In this document: piece by piece, positions 21,296 to 29,036 of the stretch | Layout of the letters: each line of letters opens with the position of its first letter | How positions within the stretch are numbered: the first letter of the stretch is position 1 | Source of the DNA: a virus | Reading direction: 5' to 3' (one strand) | DNA length: 31,399 bases | IMG/VR virus record: IMGVR_UViG_3300033571_010336 | Span: 1 to 31,399 of that record | The notes under the pieces: model-generated | Told to the model about the DNA's origin: nothing | Database searches by the model: none | Seen by the model: the letters and a program-made list of their open reading frames with translations, nothing else | Program-made: the position numbers and the translations under genes

Positions 21296-22200
21296 TAGCC
21301 GGGGACCGGAATCGTTCGCTTGTTCAACGCGGAATCTTCGTGATAATAAAGGAGGCGGTTCCAACCGCGATCGCCGGAAAGTTGAATCTCGAAGTTAACC
21401 TTATAGACTTTCCCGGCGGCGAACTCCTCGAACGATACCGAGGTTAGAAGGTAGTTTTTTAGGTGCGTCCCCTTGTCCGGGTCGCCCGAATAGGCCGAGA
21501 CTTCGCGCGGCGTAATCAACTGAATCCCCGACCATTTGCCGTTGCTGGAAATCTTGCCGATTGAGGAGGCGAGTTCGAGGTCGTTCCCCGGCCCGGTAAC
21601 TTTGACGGTGAAGAAATGTCCGCGAATGGAAACCGACGGCTCGTAATAGGACTTAACCCCGGTAAGGATTAGGTCGGGCTTAGTAATATCGCCGTAAGGA
21701 ATCGCGAAGGCCTTGAAGTTACCTTTCTCGAAACGCGCACCGTTAAGGGGGGCGAACTCCGTCCCGCCCAGGCTTCGCTTAAAATTGGGGTGAGTCTCGA
21801 CAGGCTCCGAGGAAAGGGTCGCGCTCGTCTCGGTCTTAATGTCCGTCCGGTCTTGACCGTCGACAATCCCGACCCATTCGGTCGAGACGCGCGCCATTCC
21901 CGACGATCCGAACGACGACTCGGCCTTGTGAAGGAATAGCCGAGGAATCGAGGTGAAGGACATTCCCGAGGTAAAAGCCTTTTCGACCTGGGAGTGATCC
22001 ATTCCGAAGGTGATCGAAGCCGTAAGGAGGCCGTTGCCGTCGTTCGATACGGTCCAATCCTTTTGGGCGACAGGCTTCCGGAGGCGGTCGCCGTGGGCTT
22101 TCGTATATTTGACGCGACCGACGGCCTTCGACCCTAGCTCCGAGAGGGTCGATTCCGCAATCTGGGCGGTTCCGAAACTGAACTTTTTGGGGTCTGCCAT
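21295..22200 (-). CDS. Tail protein downstream of tape measure (distal tail candidate)
   Basis: This 301-residue protein follows the tape measure gene directly, the place occupied by distal tail or minor tail proteins in siphoviruses. It is strand-rich: QKDWTVSNDGNGLLTASITF, SIRGHFFTVKVTGPGNDLEL, GKVYKVNFEIQLSGDRGWN. Its N-terminus is basic and Ser-rich (MADPKKFSFGTAQ). No conserved motif identifies it. The leader AATAACCTTTCCCT-ATG belongs to the AACCT group shared by several late genes. Confidence 0.65.
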   Translation of the reverse strand: MADPKKFSFGTAQIAESTLSELGSKAVGRVKYTKAHGDRLRKPVAQKDWTVSNDGNGLLTASITFGMDHSQVEKAFTSGMSFTSIPRLFLHKAESSFGSSGMARVSTEWVGIVDGQDRTDIKTETSATLSSEPVETHPNFKRSLGGTEFAPLNGARFEKGNFKAFAIPYGDITKPDLILTGVKSYYEPSVSIRGHFFTVKVTGPGNDLELASSIGKISSNGKWSGIQLITPREVSAYSGDPDKGTHLKNYLLTSVSFEEFAAGKVYKVNFEIQLSGDRGWNRLLYYHEDSALNKRTIPVPG

Positions 22201-22209
22201 AGGGAAAGG

Positions 22210-23409
22210 TTATTCGGTAACGGAGGAAAGGTCCGCGCCGGAGCGTCCCGCGATCGCCTCGACCGCGTCGGCGGTCCGGCTCGTCGCGTCCGCCGTTTGT
22301 TGCGCCGCGAGGAGGGCCGGGTCGGTCCCGGTGTAGAACCCGCCGCCGCCGCCGACCGCGCCCAGGGAGGAGGCGACCGGGACGAAGGCCGAGACGCGCG
22401 CGGCTTGTTCCGATTCGGCTTTTTTCTGGGCGGCTTCCGCGGCCTTTTGCTCGTCCGACTTTTTGCCGTCTTTCGCTTTCTTCTTATCGGCTTCGAGTTG
22501 CTTCGAGTGAGTGTCCTTAATCGCCTTCTCGCGGCGTTCCTTCATTCGGGCCTGTGCCTCCTCGTCGCCGTATCCGGCGAGGCGAGGGTCGAAGGTCTTA
22601 TTAATCTCGTCGAGTTGGCGGTCGTATTCCTCCTTAGTAATCATTCCCGCGTTGAATTGGTCGGTCGCGAAGTTGCGGACCTCGGCGCGTTGCGACTTGA
22701 TAATCCCGCGGCCCGGGACATCCGCCATTTTTATAACCCAACCCGCGATTGTTCCGGCCCCGACAATCAAGTTGTTCTTAGCCGCGGTAAGGTTGTCGTC
22801 GGCTTCTTGAATCCGTTTAACATCGGCCTCGGAAAGGGTCGCGGCCTGGTTCATTAGGTTGCGAAGTTCCTCCGAACCTTGCCCCAGGAGAGGGAGAAGG
22901 GAACCCCCGAGGCGGTTGCCGAGAATCCCGGTAAGCATATTAAGCCGTTCGTTTTCGTCGCCGACCTTGGCAAGGCCGTCCGCGATTTTAAAAAGGATAG
23001 CCTCGGGGGAGTTGTTCCTAATCTCCGCGAGGCCTATGCCCAGGGCGGAGAACGCGTCCGCGGCTTTCTTCTCCCCGGAAACCGCGTCGCCCATCGAGAG
23101 CTTGATTTTCTGTAAGGCCTTCGCCGCGGTTTCGAGGTCGAGGCCGGATTGCTCCGCCGCGAAGCCGAATCGCTGAATTGTCGTCGTATCAACCCCTAGT
23201 CGTTCGGAGAGGTCGCCAATTTTGGCGAACCGTTCGAAGGCCTGGGAAAAGGTATCGACCATTTTTCCCGCGATCGCCGCCGCGCCCAGGCCTCCGGCGA
23301 TACCCCCGGCAAGGGACGAGGAGAACTCCTTGCCGTAGGACTTCAATTGATTCAGTCCCGACCGGACGGCGGAGCCGTCGAAGGTCGCCTTAACTTTGAT
23401 TTCAGCCAT
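22210..23409 (-). CDS. Tail tape measure protein (short)
   Basis: Tape measure proteins set tail length and are ejected with the DNA. The 399-residue product begins MAEIKVKATFDGSAVRSGLNQL, followed by a Gly/Ala-rich hydrophobic stretch (LAGGIAGGLGAAAIAG), heptad-like helices, the LSERLGVDTTTIQRFGFAAEQSG type segment seen in tape measures, and a charged Lys/Glu region (270-330) before a Gly/Ala end. It is short for the family. With the usual relation of about 0.15 nm per residue the tail would be about 60 nm. Position between the chaperone-like gene and distal tail genes supports the call. Confidence 0.78.
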   Translation of the reverse strand: MAEIKVKATFDGSAVRSGLNQLKSYGKEFSSSLAGGIAGGLGAAAIAGKMVDTFSQAFERFAKIGDLSERLGVDTTTIQRFGFAAEQSGLDLETAAKALQKIKLSMGDAVSGEKKAADAFSALGIGLAEIRNNSPEAILFKIADGLAKVGDENERLNMLTGILGNRLGGSLLPLLGQGSEELRNLMNQAATLSEADVKRIQEADDNLTAAKNNLIVGAGTIAGWVIKMADVPGRGIIKSQRAEVRNFATDQFNAGMITKEEYDRQLDEINKTFDPRLAGYGDEEAQARMKERREKAIKDTHSKQLEADKKKAKDGKKSDEQKAAEAAQKKAESEQAARVSAFVPVASSLGAVGGGGGFYTGTDPALLAAQQTADATSRTADAVEAIAGRSGADLSSVTE

Positions 23410-23412
23410 AGG

Positions 23413-24024
23413 TTAGCGGGTTCGTCGTCGAGGCGACCTCGCGGCCTCCTCTTTTAACCGCTTAAACTCGTCGACGATTGATTGCGACGCGTTCAAAACC
23501 TCCTCCTCCTCGGTCGTCATTATTTGCACCGTCGCCCCCCGGCGGATTTGGTCCGCGGTATAGTAGAAAATAGCGCGGCCTTCCGGCATTGACCAGGCCT
23601 CGGCCTCGGTAAATCCGACCTTCATTAGGCCGAGGACAACTCCGAGAGTCCAATGAATCCCGGAGTCCGTCCCGGCCCCGCCGCGTTCCCGCCATAGGGC
23701 CGGACCCGTCGAGTAATCTTCGAGATAGGCCGCGAACTCGATCGCGCCGAGTTGGATTAGGTAGGGGTTTCGAGCTAGGCGGAGGTTCAACCAATAATCC
23801 CGCCAGGTCGGGGTTTTTAAATCTAGGTTGTAGCCGTCCGAACCTATGATCCGGAGGCCTAGGATTAAATCCTCGCGGCGGATTTCCTCCCCTTGTTTGA
23901 GCAAAGGCGACCCGACCGTTTCCAGAATTAGACGGTGACGGAGGCTAAACGGAAAAACCTTCCGGCCCAGGATTCGCCGGGACGGAAGGCAAAGGAAGGC
24001 GGTTAAATATCGGTCGTCTTTCAT
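23413..24024 (-). CDS. Tail assembly protein before tape measure (chaperone-position)
   Basis: The 203-residue protein occupies the place of tail assembly chaperones, between the tube candidate and tape measure gene. It contains a Trp/Tyr-rich middle (TPTWRDYWLNLRLARNPYLIQLGAIEFAAYLE), an AEAWSMPEGRAIFYYTADQI segment and a charged C-terminal helix ending SPRRRTR. No slippery frameshift site of the usual G/GT type was noted between this and the previous gene. The leader contains GCGGTTAAGG 12 bases upstream of the start. Function is inferred from gene order. Confidence 0.55.
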   Translation of the reverse strand: MKDDRYLTAFLCLPSRRILGRKVFPFSLRHRLILETVGSPLLKQGEEIRREDLILGLRIIGSDGYNLDLKTPTWRDYWLNLRLARNPYLIQLGAIEFAAYLEDYSTGPALWRERGGAGTDSGIHWTLGVVLGLMKVGFTEAEAWSMPEGRAIFYYTADQIRRGATVQIMTTEEEEVLNASQSIVDEFKRLKEEAARSPRRRTR

Positions 24025-24067
24025 TCCCCGACCTTAACCGCCCGGGCCGAAATAATCTAAGGCGAGA

Positions 24068-24439
24068 TTAGTCGGGAATCGTCGGGAACGCGTTGGCAAT
24101 ATACGCGATTCCGCGCATCGAGAACTTGGCGAAACCCTTTTGATCGTAGGCCTTCGAGACGGACTCGATAATATATTGAACCGAACGATAGGCGAAGGTT
24201 CCGCCCGCGGCGGGGAGGTCGCCCGCGCCGTCAACCAGGGTGCAATTAAGCGTAATCGTTTTACGCGGGTCGCTTTGGCGGTGAGTGATCGTCTCGCCGT
24301 TCTCGTCCTGCATCGTGTCGTTATTGCCGAACTCCTCGCCTTCGTCGGACGAGTTGACGATAAGGAGGGCGGAGGGCGAGGTCGCGCCGTCGGCCCCATA
24401 AACGAGGGCGGTTCCGTGATTGGTCGGAGCGTAAGGCAT
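24068..24439 (-). CDS. Tail tube protein candidate
   Basis: The 123-residue product is strand-rich with many Thr, Ser, Gly and Asn residues (RKTITLNCTLVDGAG, TFAYRSVQYIIESVSKAY, KFSMRGIAYI). It lies between the tail terminator candidate and the chaperone-position gene, where the tube subunit normally sits. It is small for a tube protein (often 150 to 250 residues), so this is uncertain. The ATG at 24439 was chosen over a TTG at 24448 because the TTG lies within the 15-base leader element (24447-24461). Confidence 0.5.
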   Translation of the reverse strand: MPYAPTNHGTALVYGADGATSPSALLIVNSSDEGEEFGNNDTMQDENGETITHRQSDPRKTITLNCTLVDGAGDLPAAGGTFAYRSVQYIIESVSKAYDQKGFAKFSMRGIAYIANAFPTIPD

Positions 24440-24446
24440 ATTGCCC

Positions 24447-24461
24447 AACCGCTAAGATTTA
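24447..24461 (-). repeat. 15-base leader element before tube candidate
   Basis: It is identical to the element at 19697-19711 (coding strand TAAATCTTAGCGGTT), here eight bases before the start of the gene at 24439, and includes the stop codon of the previous gene. Confidence 0.5.
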
Positions 24462-24911
24462 ACCCGCGAGGCCGACGCAAACCAGGGCGCGGAGGCTAAT
24501 CGTATTGCCCAACTTTCGACCGTCCCGGGCTTCGGTATCGTCCCCGAGGGTTAGGTCGTAAAGCCGCGACCCGGAGGGCCAGCCGTTAAGCATTATAGCC
24601 TTATCGCGAAGCGCGTCGGTTAGGGCGGCAAGCCGTTCTTGATGGGCGGCAAGCGCGGCCTGGTCGCCTTGCGCGTCGTCGGCGGAGCTAAGGAGGGTAA
24701 CTTGAACCTCGACCGCGTAGTTCCCCAGGCCTTCGGGAAGGCCGTCCGGAATGGTCGCGCCGGAGGCGTAGACGATAACGACCGGGAGGGGGCGATCGTC
24801 GGTCGATTGACCAGGGAGGACCGAGACACCGGAGAGAACCGGGGTAATCCCGGCGTAATAAGTTAGATAATCCGTCAAGGCGGCTTCGACGATAGGGCGG
24901 GGGGTTGACAT
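24459..24911 (-). CDS. Tail terminator/completion protein candidate
   Basis: The 150-residue product has the pattern of gpU-type or similar tail terminator proteins: an N-terminal helix (PRPIVEAALTDYLTYYAGI), strands with PLPVVIVYASGA, then YAVEVQVTLLSSADD and a helix with LAALTDALRD, and a final strand ISLRALVCVGL. The gene order (connector, gp10-like, this gene, tube candidate) is the standard siphovirus order. The leader is CTCTTTCCT-ATG. The call is from order and secondary structure pattern, not from a diagnostic motif. Confidence 0.62.
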   Translation of the reverse strand: MSTPRPIVEAALTDYLTYYAGITPVLSGVSVLPGQSTDDRPLPVVIVYASGATIPDGLPEGLGNYAVEVQVTLLSSADDAQGDQAALAAHQERLAALTDALRDKAIMLNGWPSGSRLYDLTLGDDTEARDGRKLGNTISLRALVCVGLAG

Positions 24912-24924
24912 AGGAAAGAGGGTG

Positions 24925-25830
24925 TTAGTTCTTAGATTTGCGGGCAATATCTTTTAAGGCTTCGTCGTATTCGCGGACCATCATTCGCGCGCGGAAATCG
25001 ACCGCGGACTGTATAGCCGAGACGCGGGTTGAAACTCCGTTCTTATCGGCAATCCGATTCGCGATCGTTACGGAGGCAATCATTCGAGAGGCCGAGGAGT
25101 TATCCGTCGCGTATCCGGTCGATTCGTCCGCCGCGGCCTTTACCCAGGCGGGAACCTTACGATGGTTCTTTCCCTCGGCTAGGTTCTTAATCGCGACAAA
25201 CCAACCCGCCTTTAACTTACCGACCCGGGCCTCGACGGAACGGCGATAAGCTTGAAGGCCGCTAGTCCGGACAAAGTAAGTTTTCGCGACGAAGTCGGCG
25301 GGAACTTTGCCGTTCTGTCCCTTGGCTTGAATGTGAAAAGACTTATCAAAGTTCCCTTGGATTCCGTAATTCGTCGAGTTAGCCGACCCCTTAATAAGGA
25401 GTTTTTGGAATTGCTGGAAATCGAAGGCGGACCGTCCAGAAATCATTTTCTCGATTGCCGAGGCTTTTCCGGTCACGGCCTGGGAAAGTTCGAGGAGCCG
25501 CGGCGGAATCTTTCCGTTTAACGATTGCGCCCAATTCTGGAAAATCGAGAGGTTGTCGGAATGGGCGATTTGATAGGCGGAGAGAGATCGGGCCGAGGGA
25601 TAAACCCGGAGAACATCCCGACCGACCGCGGATTGTCCCTCGCGTTGCGCCTCCTTGGTCAACCCCTTCCCGATACCTGGCGGGGTCCGTTCCATAATGT
25701 CGATTGCCAAAAGGACGACTTGCCGACGAAGGGTTTTCCCCGCCGTCTCGGGGTGTAGGTCGGCGAGCCGTTCGAGGGCTTGGTCGAAGCTCTTTAAATC
25801 GACCGATAGGCTTTGACCTGGGGAGGGCAT
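24925..25830 (-). CDS. Minor head-tail protein, HK97 gp10-like position, unusually long
   Basis: The 301-residue protein starts with a helix (SFDQALERLADLHPETAGKTL-RRQVVLLAIDIMERTPPG), matching the N-terminal part of HK97 gp10-type proteins (a helix, then a Thr-Pro-Pro turn). After residue 110 it has many Arg, Lys and Ser residues and repeated helices up to FRARMMVREYDEALKDIAR. gp10-type proteins usually have 110-160 residues, so this has an extra region of about 150 residues. It begins two bases after the previous stop. It probably joins head and tail; the extension is unexplained. Confidence 0.55.
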   Translation of the reverse strand: MPSPGQSLSVDLKSFDQALERLADLHPETAGKTLRRQVVLLAIDIMERTPPGIGKGLTKEAQREGQSAVGRDVLRVYPSARSLSAYQIAHSDNLSIFQNWAQSLNGKIPPRLLELSQAVTGKASAIEKMISGRSAFDFQQFQKLLIKGSANSTNYGIQGNFDKSFHIQAKGQNGKVPADFVAKTYFVRTSGLQAYRRSVEARVGKLKAGWFVAIKNLAEGKNHRKVPAWVKAAADESTGYATDNSSASRMIASVTIANRIADKNGVSTRVSAIQSAVDFRARMMVREYDEALKDIARKSKN

Positions 25831-25832
25831 TT

Positions 25833-26171
25833 CTAAGCGTCGGCAAGTTGCGTCCGGCAACGGATCCAAAGGGTCGACGAGGAAACCGGGTCGACGGTAA
25901 TAACGCGCCAGGTTTCCCCGGCCCATTCAATCGAGTCCCCGGTTTGCGCCTTGGTCGTCGCGAAGAACGCGGTTCCCGAGTGAAAGAGGAACTCGGTTCC
26001 GGTCGTCTCGACGAAGCCGCCCGCGGCTAGGTTCTCGGCGGCGTTAGCGTCCGCGACCATCGCGACCAGGGTTGCCGATTCTCCGGACTGTCGGCGGTAT
26101 AGAACCGACTGACCGCCTTCGTCGGCAATCTCGGCGATATCGTTTTTGAAGTCGTCGTATATTGAGGGCAT
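25833..26171 (-). CDS. Head-tail joining/head closure protein candidate
   Basis: The 112-residue protein has an N-terminal helix (SIYDDFKNDIAEIADEGGQ), then strands (SVLYRR, ATLVAMVADANAAENLAAGG) and a C-terminal pair GDSIEWAGETWRVITVDPV-STLWIRCRTQL typical of small beta-barrel head closure proteins. It is the first gene after the coat protein and its terminator. The start at 26171 is preceded by CAAACCCT-ATG; a longer reading from 26198 is possible but less likely. Confidence 0.6.
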   Translation of the reverse strand: MPSIYDDFKNDIAEIADEGGQSVLYRRQSGESATLVAMVADANAAENLAAGGFVETTGTEFLFHSGTAFFATTKAQTGDSIEWAGETWRVITVDPVSSSTLWIRCRTQLADA

Positions 26172-26266
26172 AGGGTTTGAATAAGGGAGAGGAGGCAAAG
26201 CCGTCGTCGGAGGCCGGGGTCGGGAACCGCGTTAATTCGCTTTCGGGTTAGGCTTAGGCCTTGCAT

Positions 26267-26297
26267 AAAAAGAAAGGGAGGCCGGACGGCCTCCCTT
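26267..26297 (-). terminator. Strong intrinsic terminator after the coat gene
   Basis: On the minus strand an 11-bp perfect stem (AAGGGAGGCCG / CGGCCTCCCTT, loop of two bases) is followed by TTTCTTTTT. It begins about 25 bases after the coat stop. This is the only classical stem plus U-tract terminator I found, and it lies within the late gene run, so some polymerase must read through or a second promoter must serve the tail genes. Confidence 0.85.
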
Positions 26298-26322
26298 CGT
26301 TCCCCGGGGATTCCCGCGGCGA

Positions 26323-27243
26323 TTAGGCCGCGGTATCGACGAGGGGAATAATGGCGGACTTATTCGCCAGGGCGACACCGTAGACCCACTCGGCGCGGAG
26401 GTAATGCTTGCCGTCCTTCGGATCCCAGAAGGTCGTAACGGCGAAGTTGAAACCGGAGTCCGGCTCGACGGCGACGGCGACATTAGCCGAGGTGTTAAGG
26501 GCGACCTCGGGACGGCGGGAGGCGATACCGAACGCGCCGCGGGTAGCGGCGAAACCGTGGAGGGTCTGAGCCGTTTTCCAGAGGGAGGAACCGAGGAGGT
26601 TCGTTTCGTAGGTATCGAAACCAGCGAGCTTGCCGACGACACCGGAGCGAATAACGGAAGCGTCGCCGATACTGTATTGCTGGGCGACGGTGTTATCGCC
26701 GACCAGGGCGGCGTTCGCGTCGGCGGACAGCCAGAGGGTCCGACCAGCCGGAGCAAACTTCGCCTTGGTCGCCTTCTTAGCGAGAGAGACGGCGTTAGCG
26801 CGGGCGAGATTGGCGATACCGGAAACGGTTTCCTTGGTCGCGCCAGCGGTGAGGTTGGCTTCGGTCACGAGGCCGAACAGGTCGGAGAACATCTTTTCGA
26901 CGACGGCGGTAGCCATCGCGGGAGCGAACTCGCGCTGGACCTTCTGGACCGTGTATTCGATCGCCTCGCCCGGGGTGAGTTCGATCTGAACATAGGTCGA
27001 CTCGCCCAGGGTAACGGAAACGGCGGTCGAGGCCGCGTTCGCGGAGGTATAACCCGAGGAGTAGGTCGAGGCGGTGAGGCCGGAGACGAAGGACGACTTA
27101 ACGACCTTGCCGCCGCCGACGATCTCGTTAGAGAAGTCGACAGCAATACCGGATTGAGTGAGGCTCGGAAGGGCGTTCCGGAGCGCGGGAATCATCTCCT
27201 GCGCGAGGATATCGGCGGAGAAGTTATTGAGGGAGTTAGCCAT
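26323..27243 (-). CDS. Major capsid protein, HK97 fold
   Basis: The 306-residue coat protein shows the P22/HK97-like pattern: an N-terminal arm (MANSLNNFSADILAQEMIPAL), strands with SVTLGESTYVQIELTPGEAIEY, a long helix (FAPAMATAVVEKMFSDLFGLV), TLWLSADANAALVGDN, and a G-K-LAGFDTYETNLL segment near residue 212 that is the classic P-domain loop. It is preceded by the scaffold-like gene and followed by a strong terminator. Codon use is unlike all neighbours: it has about seven GCTG/CAGC in 0.9 kb and frequent GCT, AAC and ATC codons, as expected for a very highly expressed gene. Leader: TCAAAACCT-ATG. Confidence 0.85.
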   Translation of the reverse strand: MANSLNNFSADILAQEMIPALRNALPSLTQSGIAVDFSNEIVGGGKVVKSSFVSGLTASTYSSGYTSANAASTAVSVTLGESTYVQIELTPGEAIEYTVQKVQREFAPAMATAVVEKMFSDLFGLVTEANLTAGATKETVSGIANLARANAVSLAKKATKAKFAPAGRTLWLSADANAALVGDNTVAQQYSIGDASVIRSGVVGKLAGFDTYETNLLGSSLWKTAQTLHGFAATRGAFGIASRRPEVALNTSANVAVAVEPDSGFNFAVTTFWDPKDGKHYLRAEWVYGVALANKSAIIPLVDTAA

Positions 27244-27280
27244 AGGTTTTGATTAGGTGAGAGAAAAAGGGTTTAGGAAA

Positions 27281-27688
27281 TTATTTGTCCAGGCCGAGGA
27301 TTTCGGCGCGGTGCTTTTGGTAAAAGTCGGCCTTAGCGAAAAGGTCGGTCATCGCGAGGAACTCGCGGCGGAGTTCATCGCCGGACTTGGAGGGCTTTTC
27401 TTCGGCCTTCGGCGCGGACTCGATTTCGGCGACACCGACCGAGGCGCAAATCGCCGCGGCCTTAACTTCGGCGGTAGCGGCGGAGGCCTTCAACTTCGAA
27501 GCTTCGGCGGCGGCGGCGACGACCTTAGCGTTAAGGTCGGCGATCGCGGCGGAGGCCTTGGCAAGTTCGCCGCGCGCTTCGTCGCGTTCGGCGGTAAGGG
27601 CGAGAACCGAGGCGGAGGCCGCGTCGCGTTCGATGGAGATCGCGGCGAGGGAGGCCTTAGCCTTTTCGAGTTCGAGTTCGAGGGTCAT
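27281..27688 (-). CDS. Scaffold-like coiled-coil protein
   Basis: The 135-residue protein is a nearly continuous coiled coil rich in Ala, Glu, Lys and Leu (ELEKAKASLAAISIERDAAS, LTAERDEARGELAKAS), followed by an acidic linker and the C-terminal helix ALFAKADFYQ-KHRAEILGLDK-like end that could contact the coat. It lies between the capsid protease and coat genes, the position of scaffolding proteins. It has one of the few good Shine-Dalgarno sequences of the window (AAAAGGA, six bases before the ATG), and GCGGTTTAAAA lies just upstream. The scaffold role is inferred from position and coil. Confidence 0.7.
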   Translation of the reverse strand: MTLELELEKAKASLAAISIERDAASASVLALTAERDEARGELAKASAAIADLNAKVVAAAAEASKLKASAATAEVKAAAICASVGVAEIESAPKAEEKPSKSGDELRREFLAMTDLFAKADFYQKHRAEILGLDK

Positions 27689-27715
27689 AGAGATTCCTTT
27701 TAAACCGCCCGGACT

Positions 27716-29017
27716 TTACTCGGTCGCGGGTTCCTCGGGTTCCTCGGAGGGTTCGGAGGCCGGAGCCTGGGCGGGTTCCTCCGCGGGCTTCTCCTCGGCA
27801 ATCAACTTCCCCTCGGGGATAATCCAAAGCTTACAAATCCCGGCCTCGGCAATCGTGCCGTCAACGATTTCGCAACCGCCCCCGCCGACATAAAAGGGAC
27901 AGTTAGCGCAAACGATACCCCGGGCCGCGAACGGACTTTCCGGCATATAGTGGGAACCGTTCGGGCCGTCGCCCTGGTCGAACTTCCCGAAGGTTTCGAC
28001 GAGGCTTTCGAGCGCGCTATAAAGGGCGGTTTGACGGTCGGACAAGGGGACTTCGGGAGTCTCGGTTTCCGTCTCGGTTTCGGTTTCGACCTCGGTTTCG
28101 GTTTCGTTCTCCTCGGTCGGCTCCGGCATTTCGACGGCGGCGAGGGCCGTCGAGCTAGGGGAGGCCGTCGGCTTCCCGGCCTTCGGCTCCGTCGCGCCCA
28201 GGCGGGCGAGAACTTCGGCGCGGTTGCGGACGAGTCCGGTAACGAAGCCGCGGGCGGCGGCGCGCTTCCCGGTGAAGGTTTGCCCTTCGAGGTCGTCGGG
28301 GTTAATCCGCGAACGGACCGCGAGGACATCGGCTTTAAACTCGTTATGAAGGTCAATAACCTCGGCTTGGATCGCGGCGCGCGCGTCGTCGGAAAGGGGG
28401 AGTCCGGGGATTTGTCCCTTATATTTGCCGGACTTGATAACCTCGACCGAGATTCCCTTAGCCTTCAATTCCCCGCTTCGGTCCAGGTGAGGGACGAAAA
28501 CCCCGACGGACCCGATCGCGGGAGCCGAGGCCGTCGTTAGGAACTCGGAGGCCTGGGAGCCGATCCAATAAGCCGCGGAAGCGGCGTTGCCGAAGGCGAC
28601 GACCTTCTTAGTCTGGTTAATCTCGCGGACGCGCTGGGCGACCTCGGGGACACCGGAAACGGTCCCGCCGGGGGAATTGAAGTCGAGGAGAATCGTTTTA
28701 ACCGAGGGGTCGGCGGCGAACCGTTCGAGGTCGGTTTCGACCTGGTTAAGGTCGACCGCGCCGAGGAGGGTATCGACCTTGGAAAGGCCTTTGCCGATTG
28801 GACCGCGAATCGGGATAATCCCGACCGGGCCGACCTTCTCCGCGATCGGAGCCGAGGCCGAGAGGAGGTCGAGGAGGCCGGAGGCCTGGGCGGATTGCCA
28901 ACCCCCCGCGCGCTCGATTTGCGCGAGCTTGTCCGCGGCCTCGTCGGTCCAGGTCTTAGCCTGGTCGCCGACGATTAGCGTATAGGGCGCGGACTTAATT
29001 TGCGAAAGGTAGGACAT
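27716..29017 (-). CDS. Capsid maturation protease, S49 (SppA/ClpP-like) with Cys4 C-terminal domain
   Basis: The first 275 residues match phage S49 peptidases such as lambda gpC: VKTILLDFNSPGGTVSGV, then AFGNAASAAYWIG with the nucleophile Ser147, SVGVFVPHLD, and VIKSGKYKGQ with the base Lys198 or Lys200. This protease cuts the scaffold and portal during head maturation. A Glu/Thr repeat (about 303-320) links to a second domain with four cysteines, Cys370, Cys373, Cys382 and Cys395 (CANCPFY, GGCEIV, GICKLW), which resembles a high-potential iron-sulfur or zinc-binding fold. The tail is acidic. The start at 29017 follows CCGTTTATCT; longer frames overlap the portal. Confidence 0.82.
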   Translation of the reverse strand: MSYLSQIKSAPYTLIVGDQAKTWTDEAADKLAQIERAGGWQSAQASGLLDLLSASAPIAEKVGPVGIIPIRGPIGKGLSKVDTLLGAVDLNQVETDLERFAADPSVKTILLDFNSPGGTVSGVPEVAQRVREINQTKKVVAFGNAASAAYWIGSQASEFLTTASAPAIGSVGVFVPHLDRSGELKAKGISVEVIKSGKYKGQIPGLPLSDDARAAIQAEVIDLHNEFKADVLAVRSRINPDDLEGQTFTGKRAAARGFVTGLVRNRAEVLARLGATEPKAGKPTASPSSTALAAVEMPEPTEENETETEVETETETETETPEVPLSDRQTALYSALESLVETFGKFDQGDGPNGSHYMPESPFAARGIVCANCPFYVGGGGCEIVDGTIAEAGICKLWIIPEGKLIAEEKPAEEPAQAPASEPSEEPEEPATE

Positions 29018-29036
29018 AGATAAACGGTTTTTCGGT

